40,775 nt of DNA, taken from Hydrogenophilus sp. (GTDB lineage: Bacteria > Pseudomonadota > Gammaproteobacteria > Burkholderiales > Thiobacillaceae). Under the pieces are notes generated by a model. That model was not told where the DNA came from. It worked only from the letters and a program-made list of their open reading frames with translations, and searched no databases. The DNA is taken from contig JAIMKU010000012.1 in the NCBI GenBank assembly GCA_020692235.1, positions 1 to 40,775 on the forward strand, written 5' to 3'. Position 1 is the first letter of the stretch. Every line of letters begins with the position of its first letter. The position numbers and the translations under genes were made by a program. Below are positions 35,234 to 40,775 of the stretch, one piece after another.

Positions 35234-35689
35234 TCAAACGCAAAACCTCATGGGGCTGGGTTCCATAAGGTGGGCCAGCGCCTGTTCCAGGTTGAGTAGC
35301 GCTTGTGGGCTTAGCCCTTCACCCAGTTCGAATTCGTAGCCTCTGATTGCCAACACCCAGGCCTCGGGCGGTTGGCCGTACAGTCGGCGATAGGCTTGCA
35401 GCAGCGCGGCCGGCGACAATGCGTGGCTGCTGTAGCTGGTGTCCGCTGCCGGTTCAATCCGTTTGAATTCATACGGCTCGGCGTCGCTGACGCTGGCATC
35501 GACGAAGATTACCTTCTGCCTGCATTGCAGGTCGATGGCGTATTCGACCTGGAGCTGGAAGTCGGTGAGCAGTTCGACGTCCGCCAGGTTCAAGGCATCA
35601 AGACGTTCGATCAGGCTCGGCCCGAGCGCATCGTCGCCCCGGCTGGGGTTGCCGATACCGACGATCAGGGTCGAAGCGGTCAACGACAA
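35234..35689 (-). CDS. hoxW: [NiFe]-hydrogenase maturation endopeptidase HoxW
   Basis: A 151-residue protease of the HyaD/HycI family that cuts the C-terminal tail of the hydrogenase large subunit once nickel is in place. The family start LIVGIGNPSRGDDALGP is clear, with a nickel-sensing Asp/Glu pattern in DFQLQVEYAIDL and FVDASVSD, and a His in SYSSHALSPAALL. The start is TTG 35689, overlapping the hoxH stop; TTG 35683 is an alternative. As the last gene of hoxFUYHW, its partner should be HoxH, whose C-terminus DPCLSCATHALGKMPL contains the expected cleavage site after His. Terminates 15 nt from the tRNA-Phe terminator, facing it. Confidence 0.92.
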   Translation of the reverse strand: MSLTASTLIVGIGNPSRGDDALGPSLIERLDALNLADVELLTDFQLQVEYAIDLQCRQKVIFVDASVSDAEPYEFKRIEPAADTSYSSHALSPAALLQAYRRLYGQPPEAWVLAIRGYEFELGEGLSPQALLNLEQALAHLMEPSPMRFCV

Positions 35690-36742
35690 TCCCCACTATC
35701 GCGGGTCAAGCGGCCGATTTCAGTGCCCTCGGCATCGAGCAATTCAATCTTGAGCGGCATCTTGCCCAGGGCGTGGGTGGCGCAGGACAGGCAGGGGTCG
35801 AAGGCGCGGATGGCGACCTCGATGTGGTTTAGCAGGCCTTCGGTCAACTCGTGACCATCCAGGTATTGGCGCGCCACGGCAGCGATGGCCTCGTTCATGG
35901 CCTGGTTGTTGTGGGTGGTCGAGACGATCAGGTTGGCACGGACGACTAGGTCGTTTTCGTCGACCCGGTAGTGGTGGATCAGGGTGCCGCGCGGCGCCTC
36001 CAGCACCCCGACGCCGCGCTCCCGTCGCTCGCCCTTTGCCACTAGGTCATCGCCCATGAGGTCGTCGTCGCGCAGCAACGCCGCGATAGCCTCGGCGGCA
36101 TGCAGCATCTCGATCATGCGCGCCCAGTGGGTACCCAGGGTGGCGCCGGCGGCATGACCGCCGTCCCAAGCCAGGAACTCGCGCCGCGCGGCCTCGGCCA
36201 GCGGGGTGGGGATGAAGTCGCACTGAGTCACCCGGGTCAGCGGCCCAACTCGATACCAACCCTGGTCGGGGCCGAGCTGGCGCAGGAACGGGAATTTCAT
36301 GTAGGACCAGGACTTCACGTCTTCGTAGATGTGGTCCCAGTAATGGTCGTAATCGACGTGGTCGAATAGCGTCTCGCCATCCCGGCAGTATCTGGCCATA
36401 GTGCATCAACCGGCGCAGCTTCTCGGCGGTAGGCGTGAGCCGGTCGACGCCCACCACCTGGTCCATGGCCTTGCAGGCGGCCAGGTGGTGCGACACCGGG
36501 CAGATGCCGCACAGGCGTTGCACCATGACCGGGATTTCCCAGTAGGGTCGGCCCTGGACGAATTTTTCGAAGCCGCGAAATTCGACGATGTGCAGTCGCG
36601 CCTGCTTGACGCGGTTGTTCTCGTCCAGCAGCAGGGTCACCTTGCCGTGGCCCTCGACGCGGGACAATGGCTCGATGGCGACCCGGCGGAGCTTGGCCGT
36701 AGGCGCGGCTGCCGCCGCGATGTTTTGCCGTTGGTCAGTCAT
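35680..36742 (-). pseudogene. hoxH: hoxH, large subunit of NAD-reducing [NiFe]-hydrogenase, with internal deletion and frameshift
   Basis: HoxH carries the NiFe centre of the cytoplasmic group 3d hydrogenase. From ATG 36742 the N-terminus is complete (EPLSRVEGHGKVTLLLDENN, FRGFEKFVQGRPYWE, first NiFe ligands RLCGICPVSHH) up to RRLMHYGQ. From RDGETLFDHVDYDHYWDHIY in another frame the C-terminus is complete: SWSYMKFPFLRQLG, EAPRGTLIHHYRVDEN, last NiFe ligands DPCLSCATH and the tail removed by HoxW, stop TGA 35680-35682. About 351 residues remain against about 490 in Ralstonia HoxH. Roughly 130 residues between HYGQ and the HDYLDH-like block are gone, with a frame change at about 36385-36392. 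It overlaps hoxY by 8 nt. Confidence 0.9.
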
Positions 36743-37271
36743 ATCGGATCAAACCATGACCCAGTCGCGGCGTCCGGCCGGCGATCAGGTCGGTCAGAAA
36801 CTGCCAGATGGCATCGCCGGATGGCGGGCAGCCGGGTAGAAAATAATCCACCTTCACCACCTCGTGCAGCGGGTGGACCTTGTCCAGCGGTAGTGGCAGT
36901 TCCGGGTCGTTTGGGATGCCACCGTGGGCCAGGCCCGGTTCGGTCAGGTAGACCTCGGTCAGGCAGGCATCCAGGTCCAGATGGTTGCGTTGGGCGGGCA
37001 GGCCGCCGGTCACCGCGCAGGCGCCGAAAGCGACCAGCAACTTGCAGTTGCGGCGGAACTCGCGCAGCACCTCGACGTTCTCCGCGTTGCAGATGCCACC
37101 CTCGATCAGGCCGATGTCGCACGGTCCGCAGTGCTTGATGTCGGTCAGTGGGCTGCGGTCGAATTCGACCTGTTGCAACAGGTCGAACAGACGCTCGTCG
37201 ATGTCCAGAAGGGAGGCGTGGCAGCCGAAACAGCCGGCCAGCGAGGTCGTGGCGACGCGCAACTTGGTCAT
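36735..37271 (-). CDS. hoxY: HoxY, small subunit of NAD-reducing [NiFe]-hydrogenase
   Basis: The small subunit holds the [4Fe-4S] cluster next to the NiFe site. 178 residues from ATG 37271, starting MTKLRVATTSLAGCFGCHAS with the proximal-cluster cysteines Cys14/Cys17; further cysteines in CGPCDIGLIEGGICN, FGACAVTGGLPAQRN and the late LPGCPPSGDAIWQF. No Tat signal, as expected for a cytoplasmic enzyme. The gene is intact. ATG overlaps the hoxU stop (ATGA), and its end overlaps hoxH. Confidence 0.93.
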   Translation of the reverse strand: MTKLRVATTSLAGCFGCHASLLDIDERLFDLLQQVEFDRSPLTDIKHCGPCDIGLIEGGICNAENVEVLREFRRNCKLLVAFGACAVTGGLPAQRNHLDLDACLTEVYLTEPGLAHGGIPNDPELPLPLDKVHPLHEVVKVDYFLPGCPPSGDAIWQFLTDLIAGRTPRLGHGLIRYD

Positions 37272-38017
37272 TTGCCATCCTCGCAGGAGGCACACGGCTG
37301 CGCTGGCATCAGCGGCCGTGGTGCGTCGGCCAGGGCCTGGGCACTGATTGGGCTGGCGTCGAATCGGCGTTTACCGATAGGCACCGCGAAGCCGACCCGC
37401 TTGGCCAGGATGGCGCCGACCGGACAGACCGTTACCGCCTTGTCGGTCAGTGCGATGTTGGTATCGGCCAAGCGGCCTGATTCGGAATTTACCACCAGGT
37501 GCTTGTCTATGCCCCGTCCCGAGAGGGCGAACACGCACTTGGCGTCGATCTCGCAGGAGGCGCGCACGCACGGTTCGCACAGTATGCAGCGGTTGAAGTC
37601 GATCCAGATGTCGGGGTGGCTGGCATCGACCTGCCGGTCTGGAAACAGATGGCGGAAGCCGGCCGTCATGACCCCCAGGTCGTAGCCCAATGCCTGCAAC
37701 AGGCAGTTGCCACTCTTCTCGCAAGAGGGGCAAAAGTGGTTGCCCTCGGCGAACAGCATCTGCACCAGGGTGCGCCGCAGGGCGTCCATCTCCTCGGTGT
37801 GGCTCTCGACGGTCAGGCCGGCTCTGGCTGGCAGTGTGCAGGCGGCGATGCTATGGCCGTCGGCCTTGACCGTGCAGAGTTTGCAACTGCCATGTGGCTT
37901 GAACTCCGGGTGGTAGCACAGGTGCGGGATATAGCGGCCCGCCGCCAGGGCCGCCTGCAGCACCGTCTGGCCGGGTGCAAATGGAATCGCTGCGCCATCG
38001 AGGGTAAATGAATTCAC
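37268..38017 (-). CDS. hoxU: HoxU, diaphorase iron-sulfur subunit of NAD-reducing hydrogenase
   Basis: A 249-residue NuoG-N-like electron-transfer subunit joining HoxY to HoxF. Clusters by motif: [2Fe-2S] in HLCYHPEFKPHGSCKLC with a later CTLPA; His/Cys-ligated [4Fe-4S] in HFCPSCEKSGNCLLQ; and further cysteines in CILCEPCVRASCE and VCPVGAI. Intact and normal length (Ralstonia HoxU 234). It starts with GTG 38017, overlapping the hoxF stop as GTGA, and its own stop overlaps hoxY, so the operon is tightly coupled. Confidence 0.93.
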   Translation of the reverse strand: MNSFTLDGAAIPFAPGQTVLQAALAAGRYIPHLCYHPEFKPHGSCKLCTVKADGHSIAACTLPARAGLTVESHTEEMDALRRTLVQMLFAEGNHFCPSCEKSGNCLLQALGYDLGVMTAGFRHLFPDRQVDASHPDIWIDFNRCILCEPCVRASCEIDAKCVFALSGRGIDKHLVVNSESGRLADTNIALTDKAVTVCPVGAILAKRVGFAVPIGKRRFDASPISAQALADAPRPLMPAQPCASCEDGK

Positions 38018-39130
38018 GGCTCACTCCTGATATGCGCCCCGGCATCGTCCCGGCCGGTCATGGCGCGGGCGCGGGCCAGGGCGCCGTCGAGGTCGAAGGC
38101 GGGTTCGAAATCGAGCGATTTCAGACGCCGCTCGAAGGTCGGGCGGAAGCGCTTCAGTATGTCCAGCGTGGGCTTGCAGGCGCTGTGGCCGAGGCCGCAA
38201 TGGGCCCTGGAGCGCCGTGCCCAGTAGGCCGGCGGCGCGGCGTTGGGTCAGGATTTCTTGCAGCGGTTCCAGCAGATAACGGTACTCGCCGCGCAGATAC
38301 AGAAAACCCTGCCGGGCGCCGATGGTCAGGGCGCAGATGGTCATGCCCTCGAACAGCAGGTCGGCATGACGGGTGAGCAGGACGCGGTCCTTGAAGGTGC
38401 CGGGTTCGCCCTCGTCGGCATTGCCGACCACATAGCGGGCCTCACCTGGTGCCTCCCGGCAGGCCCGCCACTTGCGGCCAGTCGGGAAGCCGGCGCCGCC
38501 GCGACCGCGCAGGCCAGCGCGCTCCAGTTGCTCAATGACCCCTTCGGGGCCGCGCGCCAGGGCAGCCCGCAGCGCCGCGCCGGCCATTGGCCCGCTGTTC
38601 AGCAGCCGGTCGCGGCGGCGAATGTGGTCCTCGACCCGGAAGAATTCGGCCGGCCAGTCGGCGACCGGCGTCTCGGCCTGGACCAGGCCGGCGATCTCGG
38701 CGATCCGCTGGTGGGTCAAGTGGGTGATCGGTCGGCCATTGGCCAGCATGGCCGGACCCTGGTCGCACATCCCGGTGCAGGAGGTTATGTCGACGCTGAC
38801 CAGGCCGTCCTCGGAGACCTTGCCCGGCTCCAGCCACAGCTTGCCGCACAAGTTGCTCATCAGTGCCTCGCTGCCCGCCATGCGGTCGGTGATGTTGTCG
38901 GAGAACAGCAGCCGGAAGCGGCCCGCGGGCTCTGGGCAGAGCAAGGCATAGAAACCGATCGTGCCGCGCACCCGCGCCAGGGGAATGGCCAGTGCCTGGG
39001 CCACCCGAAGGTCCAAGCCGGCGGGGATATGGTTATGAATTTCCTGGATGTCGCACAAGACCTGCAACAGCGACTCCTGGCGCCGGGGATGGCGGGCCAG
39101 GATGGACTCCAGATCGGTGACGGGCGGCAT
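38014..39130 (-). pseudogene. hoxF: hoxF, NADH-binding diaphorase subunit, with large internal deletion and frameshift
   Basis: HoxF binds FMN and NAD(H) and gives the hydrogenase its NAD-reducing activity. ATG 39130 follows a GAGGG site. The N-terminal NuoE-like domain (about 1-150; EIHNHIPAGLD, RVRGTIGFYALL, SCTGMCDQGPAML) and the beginning of the NuoF-like domain (GLRGRGGAGFPTGRKW, VVGNADEGEPGTFKDRVLL, FLYLRGEYRYLLEPLQEIL) are clear up to AAGLLGTALQG. Then, in another frame, come HCGLGHSACKPTLDIL, RRLKSLDFEPAFDLDGALAR and stop TGA 38014-38016. Some 200 or more residues are missing at about 38203-38207, among them the GAGAYICGEE loop and the ESCGFCTPCR [4Fe-4S] site. Ralstonia HoxF has 602 residues; about 370 are left. 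First gene of hoxFUYHW. Confidence 0.9.
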
Positions 39131-39187
39131 GGCCGGCCCTCATATAGGACGCTGGTTCCAGTCTACTACGCGCTCAGGCCAAGTCCA

Positions 39188-40759
39188 TTACCGGGCAACA
39201 CGGGGCAACTCGCTGGCGGGTACGAACAGCCGGTAATGGTGGTGGCGGTCACGCGGCCGGTAACCGTCCCAGACGGCTTGCAGGTCTGACCGGCCGGCGG
39301 GCGGCGTCTGGCTGGTCAGCCAGTAGGCACATTCGCCGTCGGTGCGGTAACGTTTGCCCAAATGCAGGCGCAGCATGGTGGCCATGGCCGGATCGACCTC
39401 AGCGCGCAGGCAGGCATCGGCCGGTAACTGCCTGGCCAGGTCGTCAATGATCGGCCGATACCCCCAGCCGGCCTCGGCCCAGGGCCGAAACAGCAGGATC
39501 AGCAGCATCCAGGTCAGCGCCATGCCGGTAGCCCAGACCAGGATCGGTCGGGCCTTGGCGCGGGGAAACAGCGGAATGGCGAGCAACCAGGACAAGGTAA
39601 TGGCCGCCGCAGCCAGCAGTACGCCAAGCGGGGTGTCGCCACCTCGATACAGCGGCGTCATCTGTTTCAGGTGTTTGGCGATCGGATAAGGCCAGCCCCA
39701 TTCCAGAGCGGCGGAATAGACCCAGAAGGCAATGGCGAAAAACAGGAAGCAGAGCACGCCAAACCAGTAGAAACCTTGGGCCCCGCCGCGCTTGAGGCTG
39801 GCTACGCCATGGCCGGCCAGGAGGGCCAAGGGGACCAGTATCGGCAGGGCGCTGCCGCTGGAATGGCTGGGCCACAGCCCGAGCACCAAGGTCACCAGGA
39901 GGGCGGCCAGCACCGGATGCAGCTCGGTTGCCCGGCCCAGGCGTCGGTGTTCGTGCCAGAGCGCCCAGAGGGCCAGCGGCCAGACCGGCCAGGCGAACCA
40001 GGACAACAGGTTGAGCAGCGCGACAGTGTTCTGGTCCGGCCAGAGTCGGGCAGTGAACTGGCTCCACCAGGCGGCGAGATCATCAGCACCCGACAGGGCT
40101 AGCGCGGTCAACCACAACGCCAACAGGACGGCCAGCCCAGCCAGCCCGGACCACGCCGCGCGGCGATAGTTGCGATTCTGCCAAGTGCGGGACAGCAGCG
40201 GCAGCAAGACGATCAGGATGACGGCCACCAGATCGGGCAGGCCCCGGCTCAGGGTCAGGACCAAGCCGGCCAGGGCGATGGTCAGCGCGCCCCGGCCGAC
40301 CTTTTCCCGGGCCTGGGAAACGCCGTGCAGCAGCCAGGCATAGCCCATCAACAGGGCCGTTTCCGGCAACAGCGCGTGGGCACGGAGCATTAGGCCGAAG
40401 CTACCCATCAAGGCCAGGGCGGCGGCCGCGCCATAACCGGGGCCGAACAGGTTTCTGGCCGTCAGGCCGGTGAACACCAGCGCCGCCAGGGTCAGCGCGC
40501 CGCTGGCCAGGCGGGCGCTGTCCTGAAGGTCCAGCCAGGGTTGTCCAGCCCAGGCGAAGAGGCTGGAAATCAAGGTGTGAAATGGCGCTGGCGAGGCGGC
40601 GGCGAGGCCGCCCTGGGCCAGCCAATCGAGGATCGGCGCCAGGGCCAGGGCCTCTTCCGGTTTCCAGGCGTCGCGGCCGGTCAGGCCGAAGAAACACCAG
40701 ATCGCCAGAAAGACGAACAGTCCGATCTTCTCGGCGCGGCTGGGGGTGTGCATGGTCAT
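39188..40759 (-). CDS. ArnT/PMT-like membrane glycosyltransferase
   Basis: A 523-aa polytopic membrane protein with about 11 hydrophobic segments and a C-terminal soluble domain (from about 430). The N-terminal loop has the GT-C signature region FGLTGRDAWKPEEALALAPI, with the acidic pair expected in dolichyl-phosphate or undecaprenyl-phosphate dependent transferases, then ARNLFGPGYGAAAAL and RAHALLPETALLMGYAWL as in ArnT. So it probably transfers a sugar from a polyprenyl phosphate to a lipid or protein in the periplasm. Substrate unknown. It is on the same strand as hoxF, 57 nt upstream, so the hox operon promoter must lie in this gap or inside or before this gene. The start may be ATG 40759 or 40753; no strong ribosome-binding site is visible before the window ends. 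Confidence 0.8.
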   Translation of the reverse strand: MTMHTPSRAEKIGLFVFLAIWCFFGLTGRDAWKPEEALALAPILDWLAQGGLAAASPAPFHTLISSLFAWAGQPWLDLQDSARLASGALTLAALVFTGLTARNLFGPGYGAAAALALMGSFGLMLRAHALLPETALLMGYAWLLHGVSQAREKVGRGALTIALAGLVLTLSRGLPDLVAVILIVLLPLLSRTWQNRNYRRAAWSGLAGLAVLLALWLTALALSGADDLAAWWSQFTARLWPDQNTVALLNLLSWFAWPVWPLALWALWHEHRRLGRATELHPVLAALLVTLVLGLWPSHSSGSALPILVPLALLAGHGVASLKRGGAQGFYWFGVLCFLFFAIAFWVYSAALEWGWPYPIAKHLKQMTPLYRGGDTPLGVLLAAAAITLSWLLAIPLFPRAKARPILVWATGMALTWMLLILLFRPWAEAGWGYRPIIDDLARQLPADACLRAEVDPAMATMLRLHLGKRYRTDGECAYWLTSQTPPAGRSDLQAVWDGYRPRDRHHHYRLFVPASELPRVAR

Positions 40760-40775
40760 GGTGTTCGATCAACAA

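Noticed and set aside
35234-39130. The hydrogenase operon as a possible new system
   Set aside because: Gene order hoxFUYHW and all motifs match the known NAD-reducing (group 3d) [NiFe]-hydrogenase; the oddity is the deletions, not the system.
38243-39289. Plus-strand open frame (348 codons) over hoxF
   Set aside because: Antisense of the HoxF N-terminal half, whose NuoE/NuoF motifs are unmistakable.

Overview
The window is about 40.8 kb of GC-rich chromosomal DNA. It looks like a betaproteobacterium, probably a Rhodocyclales/Nitrosomonadales-type or Thiobacillus-like lithotroph. The grounds are two divergent housekeeping blocks (topA-smg-dprA-lysM against def-fmt-htpX-rsmB-DUF4390-ntrYX), the protein types, the tandem-haem cytochrome c, and an NAD-reducing [NiFe] hydrogenase operon. 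I place the organism from remembered family features; no search was run.

Layout. 1-2.6 kb, minus strand: 5' part of transketolase, an inositol-monophosphatase-family enzyme, a thioredoxin-fold protein. 2.6-6.9 kb, plus strand: a damaged rsmE, argA, the ABC-F ATPase ybiT and a small lipoprotein. 7.0-10 kb: rho and trxA (minus), the 7Fe ferredoxin fdxA (plus), a small receiver-like unknown and a truncated peroxiredoxin (minus). 10-15.5 kb, minus: topA, smg, dprA and a LysM protein. 15.5-27.3 kb, plus: def, fmt, htpX, rsmB, a DUF4390 protein, the NtrY/NtrX-type two-component pair, trkA, trkH, yggX and ubiE. 27.3-28.8 kb: a 234-bp non-autonomous insertion element, then greB and mlaA (minus). 28.8-30.4 kb: tRNA-Ala(GGC), tRNA-Glu(TTC), tRNA-Arg(CCG) and a frameshifted dihaem cytochrome c. 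30.4-35 kb: rep, apaH, an acyltransferase and a PfkB-family kinase. 35-39.1 kb: tRNA-Phe(GAA), then hoxF-hoxU-hoxY-hoxH-hoxW on the minus strand. 39.2 kb to the end: an ArnT/PMT-like membrane glycosyltransferase.

Most genes are intact and close to the usual family length. The striking exception is a set of four genes (rsmE, peroxiredoxin, hoxH, hoxF) that keep good N- and C-terminal ends but lack an internal block of roughly 65 to more than 200 codons, three of them with a change of frame at the junction. A fifth (cytochrome c) has a frameshift. Either the sequence has assembly or consensus deletions, or several unrelated genes decayed. As written, the hydrogenase would be non-functional.

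The cleanest new structure is the element between the convergent ubiE and greB stops: 18-bp perfect terminal inverted repeats with a 5-bp direct repeat CTAAT on each side. The duplicated CTAAT carries both stop codons, so neither protein was changed. Another point of interest is an NtrX-like regulator whose AAA+ domain has lost the Walker A lysine, the Walker B aspartate and GAFTGA. I found no CRISPR array, no prophage and no complete transposase gene.
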